A DNA stretch of 64,000 nucleotides from an uncultured Oceanisphaera sp. (lineage in GTDB: Bacteria; Pseudomonadota; Gammaproteobacteria; Enterobacterales; Aeromonadaceae). Shown piece by piece: positions 17,089-27,730 of this stretch. Location: NCBI RefSeq assembly GCF_947495715.1, contig NZ_CANLZU010000002.1, positions 1-64,000 on the forward strand, written 5' to 3'. The stretch's first letter is position 1; each line of letters begins with the position of its first letter. The notes below the pieces were generated by a model that was not told the DNA's origin, did no database searches, and was given only the letters and a program-made list of their open reading frames with translations. Position numbers and translations under genes: made by a program.

Positions 17089-20000
17089 CCGTTCCCCGCA
17101 GGCGCGGGGATAAACCGCGTTTTTTGAAGATGAGCCGGTAAAGACCGGCCCGTTCCCCGCAGGCGCGGGGATAAACCGCGGACGAAGTGACCAAAGCCAA
17201 TATCAAGGGCCCGTTCCCCGCAGGCGCGGGGATAAACCGTTTTCAATGGTGATCACATCCGGCAAACGTATCCGTTCCCCGCAGGCGCGGGGATAAACCG
17301 TAGCCTGTGCGTTCCCTCAGCGACTCTGAAGGCCGTTCCCCGCAGGCGCGGGGATAAACCGTTGGGGTTATCACGTTTGATATTTTATATCTACCGTTCC
17401 CCGCAGGCGCGGGGATAAACCGGATATGCCTTTGGCAAAAACGCCGCCCTTAAGCCGTTCCCCGCAGGCGCGGGGATAAACCGCCGGTAACGCTGGCGTC
17501 TGGCATCAGAAGCCGCCGTTCCCCGCAGGCGCGGGGATAAACCGAATCATTATAAAAACGATAATAAGCAACAGAACCGTTCCCCGCAGGCGCGGGGATA
17601 AACCGTGATCAGCGATGACTATGATTCCGGGATCTACCCGTTCCCCGCAGGCGCGGGGATAAACCGATTTTTCATATTATCTTGATAATGAAGAGCGTCC
17701 GTTCCCCGCAGGCGCGGGGATAAACCGCCTGACCAGGCTCTACCGTACACCACCACTGGCCGTTCCCCGCAGGCGCGGGGATAAACCGCGCGATCTGGAT
17801 ATCGGCCTGGGTGATGTGGGCCGTTCCCCGCAGGCGCGGGGATAAACCGGCATTTGCAGCTAACATCTGGGCACGAGCAACCCGTTCCCCGCAGGCGCGG
17901 GGATAAACCCCACCGATGCCAACAAGCTGATCAGCGCCCGGCCCGTTCCCCGCAGGCGCGGGGATAAACCGCCGGCAGGCGGCAAAGGCGGCCGGTCGGG
18001 AGCCCGTTCCCCGCAGGCGCGGGGATAAACCGGGCAAGGTGTTCACCGCGAGCGTGGAGGACGGCCGTTCCCCGCAGGCGCGGGGATAAACCGTTTTCAT
18101 CGCCCTCTATGCTGACGCAGTTGATCCGTTCCCCGCAGGCGCGGGGATAAACCGGGTACTTGGCTTTCCCACCAGCCGCGCGTCGCCCGTTCCCCGCAGG
18201 CGCGGGGATAAACCGCTGTCCCCCGTTGCCCAGGCGCGGGAGATAGGCCGTTCCCCGCAGGCGCGGGGATAAACCGTGTATCTAAAACCGCATTGGTTGA
18301 ATTCAAATCCGTTCCCCGCAGGCGCGGGGATAAACCGTAAGATCAATTGCTTCCATGTGTAAATCTCCGCCGTTCCCCGCAGGCGCGGGGATAAACCGGG
18401 TTATATTCCAGCGGTTCCCATTCAATATCACCGTTCCCCGCAGGCGCGGGGATAAACCGAAACTTGAAACCGCTCAAACAGAGAATGATGGCCGTTCCCC
18501 GCAGGCGCGGGGATAAACCGCGGCTGTAAAATTGCTGTCGTGATGTAGTGAACCGTTCCCCGCAGGCGCGGGGATAAACCGTGTGGCAGCTGGACGTTAT
18601 GCTGCCCGCCGGTCCGTTCCCCGCAGGCGCGGGGATAAACCGACGGCTACACCATGCCGGTGGTCTGCTACTACCCGTTCCCCGCAGGCGCGGGGATAAA
18701 CCGTACGCCACCTCCTACCTGGGTGCCATTGCCCACCGTTCCCCGCAGGCGCGGGGATAAACCGTTAGACAATGGCGAAGCCATGCCAAACCGGTGCCGT
18801 TCCCCGCAGGCGCGGGGATAAACCGGTTGAGTCAGGCGAGTGTATTGATTATGAGTGCCGTTCCCCGCAGGCGCGGGGATAAACCGGCACCCACGGCGAA
18901 CACGCCCGACAGGGCCGCCCGTTCCCCGCAGGCGCGGGGATAAACCGCATTTTCCCAACGATCGCCACATTCGAAGTAAACCGTTCCCCGCAGGCGCGGG
19001 GATAAACCGGCAGTGACCCGGCCGAGTGATTCACGTCACGACCGTTCCCCGCAGGCGCGGGGATAAACCGACATAAACGAGATCATCAATAGTCATGCTA
19101 ACCCGTTCCCCGCAGGCGCGGGGATAAACCGGTGGGCAACAGCGGAGAAATGCCCCATTTGTGCCGTTCCCCGCAGGCGCGGGGATAAACCGGTGCCACT
19201 CATTTCGGCAATCCACCTGGCCGCCCGTTCCCCGCAGGCGCGGGGATAAACCGGAACCGGAGTAGTCGATTTGCAGGGGGATCGACCGTTCCCCGCAGGC
19301 GCGGGGATAAACCGCCCGGTATTCGGTGGGATTTGTTGGCGGGGCCCCGTTCCCCGCAGGCGCGGGGATAAACCGGGCGGTATCGCCTCGATGGTGCTTG
19401 AGGCCAACCGTTCCCCGCAGGCGCGGGGATAAACCGATGGTGTTACATGCTCAGTAGGTTCGATACCTCCGTTCCCCGCAGGCGCGGGGATAAACCGCGA
19501 GTCGATCCCCGCCTTGGCCTGCTCCAAAGCCGTTCCCCGCAGGCGCGGGGATAAACCGGATCCACGCAAGAAGGCAGGCAATCACATGTGCCGTTCCCCG
19601 CAGGCGCGGGGATAAACCGGATGCGGCGGCGACCGTGACAAGGGCAAGCGACCGTTCCCCGCAGGCGCGGGGATAAACCGTCTACCGTGACTGCCCTCAG
19701 TGCAACAAAAGCCCGTTCTCCGCAGGCGCGGGGATAAACCGGATCAGCTACACGCTGGTGAGCGGCTGTATTACCGTTCCCCGCAGGCGCGGGGATAAAC
19801 CGCGGAACTCCATTTCTTTACCGACTAGATGACACCGTTCCCCGCAGGCGCGGGGATAAACCGTCTGAATGTCTGGACTTGCCCGAGAAAACCCTTCCGT
19901 TCCCCGCAGGCGCGGGGATAAACCGCATGGGCTTACCACCCGGCTGTCCGCACTCATCCGTTCCCCGCAGGCGCGGGGATAAACCGCTGATTCTTGAAGC

Positions 20001-23000
20001 TGATGCCGAAAATCCGAGCCGTTCCCCGCAGGCGCGGGGATAAACCGCAGCTCACAGGGAGCGTCACCGCACACCGTGAACCGTTCCCCGCAGGCGCGGG
20101 GATAAACCGCGGTCGAGGTATGCAAACGAGCGATCGAAGGACCGTTCCCCGCAGGCGCGGGGATAAACCGCCGGTGATCATGGACGGTTTTGGTGGCCTG
20201 TGCCGTTCCCCGCAGGCGCGGGGATAAACCGCCCTTGCGGTCCTGATTCTGGGCCGCGCTGCGCCGTTCCCCGCAGGCGCGGGGATAAACCGCTCGACCA
20301 GGGTGCCCTCTACCGGGTACTGGACCGTTCCCCGCAGGCGCGGGGATAAACCGCGTTCTTTTCTCGCGTGTTCCGCTGGGCATACCCGTTCCCCGCAGGC
20401 GCGGGGATAAACCGCATGGTTTAAATGATTCACAAAAACAACAACGCCGTTCCCCGCAGGCGCGGGGATAAACCGTGTGGAAGATGAAAAACGAGTCCGG
20501 CGAAGAACCGTTCCCCGCAGGCGCGGGGATAAACCGAGCGGTTGATTAACCTGATGTTGCAGGCTGGGCCGTTCCCCGCAGGCGCGGGGATAAACCGCGC
20601 TTGTGAGTGCGTTTAGGCGGCTCTGATACCCGTTCCCCGCAGGCGCGGGGATAAACCGGTAACGTCATGAATAATAATCAAAAATCCAAACCGTTCCCCG
20701 CAGGCGCGGGGATAAACCGTGGGCGCGGTATGCCTGGGTAGGCCCCATACTCCGTTCCCCGCAGGCGCGGGGATAAACCGCATACCCCTCTAGCTTTAGA
20801 GTTGCCTCCTCACCGTTCCCCGCAGGCGCGGGGATAAACCGCCGCTAGTGGAAAACGAGCCGGTGGCCGGGGTCCGTTCCCCGCAGGCGCGGGGATAAAC
20901 CGACGGTTTAGCAGGGCGAGGGGGGATCAGAGCCCCGTTCCCCGCAGGCGCGGGGATAAACCGCTTCGCGCTTCATTGCTCCATGATATTGATGACCCGT
21001 TCCCCGCAGGCGCGGGGATAAACCGGCTGGCAAAAGCAAGGCGCAAGCGGCGTTCGACCGTTCCCCGCAGGCGCGGGGATAAACCGCCTTTTTTTATGCC
21101 TGACAACAGGGTGCCACACCGTTCCCCGCAGGCGCGGGGATAAACCGCACGTGGTCAAGCTTCGAACAAGCGGTGAAGGCCGTTCCCCGCAGGCGCGGGG
21201 ATAAACCGATATGTATTCGAATTAAAATCATCATACCAATCCGTTCCCCGCAGGCGCGGGGATAAACCGTAGAATCTGGCGAGTGGATTGACTACGAGTG
21301 ACCGTTCCCCGCAGGCGCGGGGATAAACCGCCCCTTGCCCTGACCGGTGCGCCCAGTGACTGCCGTTCCCCGCAGGCGCGGGGATAAACCGGTGGGGTTG
21401 GGGCTGGATCAGGTGCGCAACGTCCGTTCCCCGCAGGCGCGGGGATAAACCGGGTAGTAGCGGGATCTTCGGCAGCAATCGTACCCGTTCCCCGCAGGCG
21501 CGGGGATAAACCGGGGGCAGCATGGCCTGGAATCAGCTGGTCGGCCCCGTTCCCCGCAGGCGCGGGGATAAACCGCATCATCATGCTCATCCCAAAAATC
21601 AGAAGCACCGTTCCCCGCAGGCGCGGGGATAAACCGGGGGCTAGGGTGTGCAGGTGATTTGACGTTATCCCGTTCCCCGCAGGCGCGGGGATAAACCGTC
21701 TGGATGTTGATCGCAACTTTCCAGATATAACCGTTCCCCGCAGGCGCGGGGATAAACCGCATTACCACCGCCCGATATACCCTTATCCCGACCGTTCCCC
21801 GCAGGCGCGGGGATAAACCGACGATTCCAGCATGTTATACATGCCGACCGGCCCGTTCCCCGCAGGCGCGGGGATAAACCGACAGATAATCATGGATGCA
21901 ATTAGACATTGAACCGTTCCCCGCAGGCGCGGGGATAAACCGTGATTCAGATACCTCCATTTATAAATATAAAACCGTTCCCCGCAGGCGCGGGGATAAA
22001 CCGTAACATTGCGGTTTGGGGAAGCAGTAGCAAAGACCGTTCCCCGCAGGCGCGGGGATAAACCGGCAATTCGGCAACAGTAGCATTTGTATGGTCGCCG
22101 TTCCCCGCAGGCGCGGGGATAAACCGACACCATTCGTAAATACAAAAAAGGCCTGCGCCCGTTCCCCGCAGGCGCGGGGATAAACCGCTCTATTTGACCA
22201 GTGCGTCTAATCCTACTAACCGTTCCCCGCAGGCGCGGGGATAAACCGCAAGAGGTCGCCGCCAGTGACAGAACAAGCGGCCGTTCCCCGCAGGCGCGGG
22301 GATAAACCGCCCCGGCCCACCAAGGGCGGCACTGCTACGCCCCGTTCCCCGCAGGCGCGGGGATAAACCGCAGGGTTTCGACTACACCGCGATCGGTAAT
22401 ACCCGTTCCCCGCAGGCGCGGGGATAAACCGAGCACGCCAACGCCTTTACCGTGGCCAAAATGCCGTTCCCCGCAGGCGCGGGGATAAACCGGGCCGAAT
22501 CATTACCTGGTTAAACAGCCTGGACCGTTCCCCGCAGGCGCGGGGATAAACCGCTTACCTGAGCGGTCGCGAGCCATGGCGTCGACCGTTCCCCGCAGGC
22601 GCGGGGATAAACCGTTTTAAGCGGCTTTACCGTCGAGCGGGAAAGCCCGTTCCCCGCAGGCGCGGGGATAAACCGGCAACAATTACGGCATTGTTATTGT
22701 TGTACATCCGTTCCCCGCAGGCGCGGGGATAAACCGCCCGGCCCTCGTGCGTTGTGCGATAGGTACGACCGTTCCCCGCAGGCGCGGGGATAAACCGTCA
22801 GCGGCGAAATTGCCGAGTGCTTTGAATGTCCGTTCCCCGCAGGCGCGGGGATAAACCTGAGCAAGAGCAAGCAGCAACTGGAATCCCAGCCCGTTCCCCG
22901 CAGGCGCGGGGATAAACCGGGCCGGGCCGGTATGTCGCCCCACAGGTGCGGCCGTTCCCCGCAGGCGCGGGGATAAACCGCCTCTCACCACATTCACGAG

Positions 23001-23835
23001 AGAGTTTATCGCCCGTTCCCCGCAGGCGCGGGGATAAACCGGCAATTCGTAATACCCTTGCCGATGCCGTGGCCCGTTCCCCGCAGGCGCGGGGATAAAC
23101 CGCGTCCCTGAAAACTGGTCAGGCCCTTGCCGCCCCGTTCCCCGCAGGCGCGGGGATAAACCGTGGCTGTTTGACGGCTGCACGGTAGAGCCCCGCCGTT
23201 CCCCGCAGGCGCGGGGATAAACCGCCTGCAGCGTTGCGGTGGCCGCCGCCGCCAAACCGTTCCCCGCAGGCGCGGGGATAAACCGGTCGCAGAGGCCACT
23301 GATACACTGACGGAAAGCCGTTCCCCGCAGGCGCGGGGATAAACCGCTGCTGCGGGCCATTGGTGAGCACCGGGTTTTCCGTTCCCCGCAGGCGCGGGGA
23401 TAAACCGCCAAGCACGAATCACGCAAGCTGCAACCCTGGCCCGTTCCCCGCAGGCGCGGGGATAAACCGCAGGTGGCGCTCTTCATCGGCGTGGCGAATG
23501 GCCGTTCCCCGCAGGCGCGGGGATAAACCGCTCATCACCGATATCGACGACACCGGATTTACCCGTTCCCCGCAGGCGCGGGGATAAACCGGTCTCTACC
23601 TGCTTGCTACTGGATCGGGACTGCCGTTCCCCGCAGGCGCGGGGATAAACCGTCATCGGTTTCTTTCGGGCCGGCCGAACGAGGCCGTTCCCCGCAGGCG
23701 CGGGGATAAACCGCCATCAATGCGGCGGTTGCGGGCAATGCGGCCCCGTTCCCTGCAGGCGCGGGGATAAACCGGTGTGGCACAGGAAGCCTACTTGATG
23801 GGAATACCGTTCCCCGTACGCACGGGGATTAATTA
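17089..23835 (+). CRISPR. Type I-E CRISPR array, 111 repeats of 29 bp and 110 spacers
   Basis: The repeat has a CCCCGC/GCGGGG stem around AGGC, an upstream CCGTT and a downstream ATAAACCG handle. First repeat starts at 17089 and last at 23807. The distance equals 110 periods of 61 plus 8 bases, so most spacers are 32 nt and about eight are 33 nt. Repeats are nearly identical, with single-base variants at 17882 (last base C), 19713 (C to T in the stem), 22830 (last base T) and 23746 (C to T in the stem). The terminal repeat at 23807 is degenerate after CCGTTCCCCG, marking the trailer. Transcription runs left to right from the leader. The length and uniformity suggest an active system. Confidence 0.99.
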
Positions 23836-23840
23836 TCAAG

Positions 23841-24890
23841 TCACACCGCCGGGTTCGGCATCTGCAAATGCAGTTCTTCTATCGCCTCCAGCAGCTCTGT
23901 GCTCAGGGTAATGTTCACGCTGTCGATGTTCTCTTTCAGCTGGGTCAGGTTGGTGGCGCCAATCAGGTTGCTGGTCACGAAGGGGCGGCTGTTCACAAAA
24001 GCCTGGGCCAGTTGTGCCGGGCTGAGGTTGTGCTCTCGGGCCAGCTCAACATAGGCCGCGCTTGCCTGCTGGGCGCGGGGGTTGAGGTAGCGCTGAAAGC
24101 GGTCGTACAGGGTCAGGCGGGCGCCGGTGGGGCGGGCGTTGTTTTCATATTTGCCGGTAAGCATGCCAAAGGCCAGCGGGGAATACGCCAGCAGGCCCAC
24201 CTGTTCGCGCAGGCTGAATTCGGCCAGGCCCACTTCATAGCTGCGGTTGAGCAGGTTGTAGGGGTTCTGGATGCCGACGATGCGCGGCAGTCCGGCCTGC
24301 TCGGCCAGTTTCAGATACTGGTGCAGGCCCCAGGGGGTTTCGTTGGATACGCCAATCTGGCGGATCTTGCCGCTTGTTACCAGCTCTTCCAGCGCGCGCA
24401 GGGTTTCCTCTATCGGCACGGTTTCTTCCTGCTCCAGTTTGTCCATGCCCAGCTTGCCAAAGTAGTTGGCGCTGCGGTCCGGCCAGTGCAGTTGATAAAG
24501 ATCTATGTAGTCGGTTTGCAGTCGGCGCAGGCTGTCGTTGACCGCTTCAATCAGGTTGGCTCTGTCCAGGCAGGCCTTGCCGTTACGAAAGTAGGACGGG
24601 CGCACCGGATTGCGGGAAGGCCCCACCGCCTTGGTGGCCAGGATCAGCTCGTCGCGTTTGCCACGGGCCTTGAGCCAGTTACCAATCATGGTTTCGGTGT
24701 CGCCCCGGGTGTGCTCTCTGGGCGGAATGGGATACATCTCGGCGGTGTCGATCAGGTTGATGCCGTGATCCACCGCCATGTCCAGCTGGGCGTGGGCCTC
24801 GGCTTCGGTATTCTGCTCGCCCCAGGTCATGGTGCCCAGACCAATCAGGCTTACCTCGATGTCGGTATGGCCGAGTGTGCGATATTGCAT
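23841..24890 (-). CDS. tas: Aldo/keto reductase of the Tas family
   Basis: The 349-residue NADP(H)-dependent reductase matches E. coli Tas over its length: MQYRTLGHTDIEVSLIGLGT, then MTWGEQNTEAEAHAQLD, GINLIDTAEMYPIPP (catalytic Asp and Tyr), LQTDYIDLYQLHWPDR, IRQIGVSNETPWG, and LLAYSPLAFGMLTGKY. Its physiological substrate is unknown; E. coli Tas can suppress a tyrosine auxotrophy. AAGGAAAC precedes the ATG. The stop lies only 5 bp from the degenerate end of the CRISPR array, so the array trailer abuts this gene. Confidence 0.92.
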   Translation of the reverse strand: MQYRTLGHTDIEVSLIGLGTMTWGEQNTEAEAHAQLDMAVDHGINLIDTAEMYPIPPREHTRGDTETMIGNWLKARGKRDELILATKAVGPSRNPVRPSYFRNGKACLDRANLIEAVNDSLRRLQTDYIDLYQLHWPDRSANYFGKLGMDKLEQEETVPIEETLRALEELVTSGKIRQIGVSNETPWGLHQYLKLAEQAGLPRIVGIQNPYNLLNRSYEVGLAEFSLREQVGLLAYSPLAFGMLTGKYENNARPTGARLTLYDRFQRYLNPRAQQASAAYVELAREHNLSPAQLAQAFVNSRPFVTSNLIGATNLTQLKENIDSVNITLSTELLEAIEELHLQMPNPAV

Positions 24891-25015
24891 GATGTTTCCT
24901 TCTCGTTAGCTGATCAATGCCTCTGCCTACAGAGTAACAGCAAAGTCCCGCTGCGGTTAAGTACCTGGCCTGGCTGCCGATAACCCGAATAGCGAATCAC
25001 AACAGGAGTCTGCTG

Positions 25016-25600
25016 ATGGCTGTTTCCCCCATGTCGAATACGCGCGTCACCGGTTCGGGCCCGCGCGATGCCGAGCCGATGAAAAGCGGTGAAAAAACCG
25101 GGCAGCAAGCGCAACCGGCCGAGTTTGCGGTGGCCCGGGATGAACTGAAAGCCCGCGCCAATCAAAGCCTGGTCAAGGCGATGTTCGAGGCTGGCGGGCA
25201 GGGTGACGACAAGGCGATGCGTATTTTCTACGGCGAGGTGCTGGACAAGCTCAATGCCGAGCTCGGCACGGAGCAGGCGGTGAGGCAAGAGAAGGTAGTG
25301 GCGCAGAAAGAGGATTTCTGGTCGCCGGAGAACACGGCAGATCGTATCGTTAACAGCGCCCTCGGCCACTTCGAGACCTTTAAAACCCAGAACCCGGACA
25401 TGGCGGAACAAGAGCAGCTGGAGCAGTTTCTGACCAAGATCACCGAGGCCATCGACAAGGGCTACGGCGAGGCGGTCAAGGTACTGGACGGGCTCAAGGT
25501 GTTTGATGGCGGCATCAGGGATAACGCCGAAGCCACCCAGGCGCTGATAGGCGAGCGGCTGGCCGCATTTCGGGAAGAAAAGCAGGGAAAGCAGGAGTAA
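25016..25600 (+). CDS. DUF5610-like protein, function unknown
   Basis: The 194-residue protein has no signal peptide or membrane segment, an N-terminal disordered part (about 1-40), then a helical region with VARDELKARANQSLVKAMFE and FWSPENTADRIVNSALGHFE. The latter is the part I associate with the DUF5610 family of vibrios and aeromonads; this is recognition by pattern only. AGGAG at 25002-25006 sets the ATG. It is divergent from tas. Confidence 0.7.
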   Translation: MAVSPMSNTRVTGSGPRDAEPMKSGEKTGQQAQPAEFAVARDELKARANQSLVKAMFEAGGQGDDKAMRIFYGEVLDKLNAELGTEQAVRQEKVVAQKEDFWSPENTADRIVNSALGHFETFKTQNPDMAEQEQLEQFLTKITEAIDKGYGEAVKVLDGLKVFDGGIRDNAEATQALIGERLAAFREEKQGKQE

Positions 25601-25770
25601 TACCAATCCCACCTAAACCATGATCATGTACGTTTCGGTGTCAACGTCGAACAAAGGGGCCGCTCCGCCAACACGTCATGGGCGAAGGCCATCTTCACTT
25701 GGCAATGGCTGCGAACATTCACCGGATATTCGGTCAGGTTGAAACGGTTGGTGTCGGCGAGACAAGTCTT
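25601..25770 (-). other. Unassigned stretch beside the insertion sequence, possible gene remnant
   Basis: On the minus strand a frame of about 50 codons is open (EEDFKTCLADTNRFNLTEYP and onward) and ends near 25620 with no clear start or ribosome site. It may be the tail of a gene broken by the adjacent IS605-type element. I cannot name it. Confidence 0.3.
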
Positions 25771-25811
25771 GAAATCCTCCTCGGCCTAAAGGCCGAGCAT
25801 TCCTACTGCGG

Positions 25812-27017
25812 TTAAACGCTTGCGCTTAACTCACTTCGGTGGGTTCCTGCTGCTGGCGACATTAATGCATCGCTCACTTCACAGGCTAACCGGGCGTGTC
25901 CCGCCCTTAATACATTAATGGCACCGACCACATCGGCGTTTTCCTCAAATTCACAGGCCACACAGACAAACAGCGCCTGGCTCTGACGGTTATCCGCCGA
26001 GATATGCCCACAACAGGGGCAGGTTCGGCTGGTGTTCTTCGGCGGCACGGCTATCAGGTGCCCGCCTTGCCAGGCCAGCTTGTAGTCGAGCTGGCGGCGG
26101 AACTCGAACCAGCCCTGGTCGAGAATGGCCTTGTTCAGACCCGACTTGGCCCGCACGTTGCGCCCCGGCGCCGCTGCCGTCCCTGCCGCTGACCTGGACA
26201 TGTTTCGTACCTGCAAGTCCTCGATACACACCATCGCGTGGTTTTTGCTGATGGCGGTCGTGATTTGGTGCAGGTAGTCGCGGCGGGCGTGGCCGACACG
26301 GGCATGGAGGCGCTGGACCCGGGCTTTCGCCTTCTTCCAGTTACGGCTGAATTTGGTTTTTCGGCTCATCGCCTGCTGCGCTTTTCGCAAGGCGGTTTCG
26401 TGCCGCTTGAAGCTGTTGAGTGCGGCGTAGAAGCCGCCATCTGACAAGGTGGCGAAGCGGGCAATACCCATATCAATCCCGATCGCGCCGCCATGGTGGA
26501 TCGGCACGGCGACCTCCCGCTCGGTCTGGATAGCGGCATACCACTTGCCGTTTGACTGGCTCACGGTGACGTTCTTGATCACCCCGAGCACGTCCCGGCT
26601 GTGGCGGTAGCGCACCCAGCCCAACTTGGGCAGGAAGAGGCGACGATTGCCCTGGTCGAGTTTGTAACCTTGTGGATAGCGGAAGCTATCGCCGCGCCCC
26701 TTCTTTTTGAAGCGTGGGAAATCGGCTCGTTTGGCGAAGAAGTGGGTGTATGCCCGCTCCAGATCTTTAAGCGTTTGCTGCAATGCCTGAGAGGGGGTAT
26801 CGGCCAGCCAGGCGGTTGAACCGTCCCGCTTCCATTGGGTCAGTTGCTTGCACAGTGCCGCATAGCCGAGCTTCTTCTCGCCCTGCTCGCGGCGCTCCTG
26901 CTGCAACGCCAGTGCCTTGTTGAACACGAAGCGGCATGAGCCAGCGAAACGGCGCATTTGCCGCTGTTGCTGGCCATCTGGCCGAAGTGCGTATTTGAAG
27001 GCTTGAAGTCGTTGCAT
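25812..27017 (-). CDS. tnpB: RNA-guided nuclease TnpB (IS605 OrfB)
   Basis: TnpB is the ancestor of Cas12 and cuts DNA using an omega-RNA from the transposon end. From the ATG at 27017 the protein has 401 residues. The RuvC triad is intact: IGIDMGIARFAT (Asp), CIEDLQVRNMS (Glu) and NADVVGAINVLRAG (Asp), with a zinc finger CPCCG...CVAC between the last two. The open frame extends 73 codons further, but that part overlaps tnpA on the other strand and the family start is MQRLQAFKYALRP. The guide RNA would come from the 3' end of the gene and beyond (left side). Confidence 0.92.
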   Translation of the reverse strand: MQRLQAFKYALRPDGQQQRQMRRFAGSCRFVFNKALALQQERREQGEKKLGYAALCKQLTQWKRDGSTAWLADTPSQALQQTLKDLERAYTHFFAKRADFPRFKKKGRGDSFRYPQGYKLDQGNRRLFLPKLGWVRYRHSRDVLGVIKNVTVSQSNGKWYAAIQTEREVAVPIHHGGAIGIDMGIARFATLSDGGFYAALNSFKRHETALRKAQQAMSRKTKFSRNWKKAKARVQRLHARVGHARRDYLHQITTAISKNHAMVCIEDLQVRNMSRSAAGTAAAPGRNVRAKSGLNKAILDQGWFEFRRQLDYKLAWQGGHLIAVPPKNTSRTCPCCGHISADNRQSQALFVCVACEFEENADVVGAINVLRAGHARLACEVSDALMSPAAGTHRSELSASV

Positions 27018-27038
27018 GGTCACAATATAGTTTGGTCC

Positions 27039-27455
27039 ATGAAAAAACTCAACGACATCAGAACAGGCAGCCACTGTGTTTTCTCCATGCACGTTCATTT
27101 GGTCTTTGTGGCCAAATATCGCAGGAGAGTATTCGATAAGGCCGCCATCGACCGCCTCAGAGCACTGTTCACCAAGATCTGCGCTGACTTTGAGGCTGAA
27201 CTGAAAGAGATGGATGGGGAGATTGACCATGTTCACCTGCTGGTGAATTACCCGCCAAAAGTGGCGGTATCGGCGCTGGTGAACAGCTTGAAAGGGGCAT
27301 CCAGTCGGGTATTGAGAAAAGAGCGGCCAGATATAGCAGCCAAGTTCTACTACAAGGGGGCCTTGTGGTCGCCATCCTACTTTGTGTCAAGCTGCGGTGG
27401 AGCTCCGATAGAGATCATCCGCCAGTACATAGAGCAACAACAAACGCCCCATTAA
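27039..27455 (+). CDS. tnpA: IS200-type transposase TnpA (HUH/Y1)
   Basis: TnpA is a single-strand DNA transposase working as a dimer on hairpin ends. The 138-residue product has the HUH motif in EIDHVHLLVNYPP and the catalytic tyrosine in IIRQYIEQQQ near the C-terminus, plus FSMHVHLVFVAKYRR early on. The ATG at 27039 gives the family length; the frame extends 27 codons upstream into tnpB on the other strand. No truncation is seen. Confidence 0.93.
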   Translation: MKKLNDIRTGSHCVFSMHVHLVFVAKYRRRVFDKAAIDRLRALFTKICADFEAELKEMDGEIDHVHLLVNYPPKVAVSALVNSLKGASSRVLRKERPDIAAKFYYKGALWSPSYFVSSCGGAPIEIIRQYIEQQQTPH

Positions 27456-27658
27456 CCACGGAACGGCTACGCCGTTCACACTTTATATCCCCGCCATGAA
27501 TGACGGGGCTTTACGGTGTTTATGGGTAAGTTGTAAGGGATGCTGATTGCAGACGCTGAGTGGTGCCTGTTAGTGTGATTATGTTTGTGGAATGGACTCC
27601 GGCCTTCGCCGGAGTGACGGTGTTTTGTAGGCCGGGGAGCCCCCGGCTTACAATGTCC

Positions 27659-27707
27659 GAGTCCCGAGTCCCGAGTCCCGAGTCCCGAGTCCCGAGTCCC
27701 GAGTCCC
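27659..27707. repeat. Tandem array of seven GAGTCCC units
   Basis: Seven perfect copies of a 7-bp unit run from 27659 to 27707 and then decay (CTATTCC, CAAATCC). The array lies between the IS605 element and the end of the PhoX gene. It is one of four 7-bp arrays in the window. The rest of 27520-27658 holds two short G/C hairpins (near 27597-27616 and 27630-27651) and no gene that I can support. Confidence 0.95.
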
Positions 27708-27730
27708 TATTCCCAAATCCCTGACGTTAA

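Larger units (their letters stand above)
25775..27520. mobile_element. IS200/IS605-family insertion with divergent tnpA and tnpB
   Basis: The element carries tnpB on the minus strand and tnpA on the plus strand with 21 bp between their starts. Subterminal hairpins, typical of this family, are seen at the tnpB end (CTCGGCC/GGCCGAG, about 25780-25797) and the tnpA end (CCCCG...CGGGG around CCATGAATGA, about 27489-27508). Exact ends cannot be fixed by eye. Both genes look intact, so the element may be mobile. Confidence 0.8.

Noticed and set aside
17672-23587. Many open frames, mostly on the minus strand, with repeated RFIPAPAGNG, VYPRACGER and GLSPRLRGT
   Set aside because: These are translations of the CRISPR repeat in its three frames, broken by spacers; they are not proteins.
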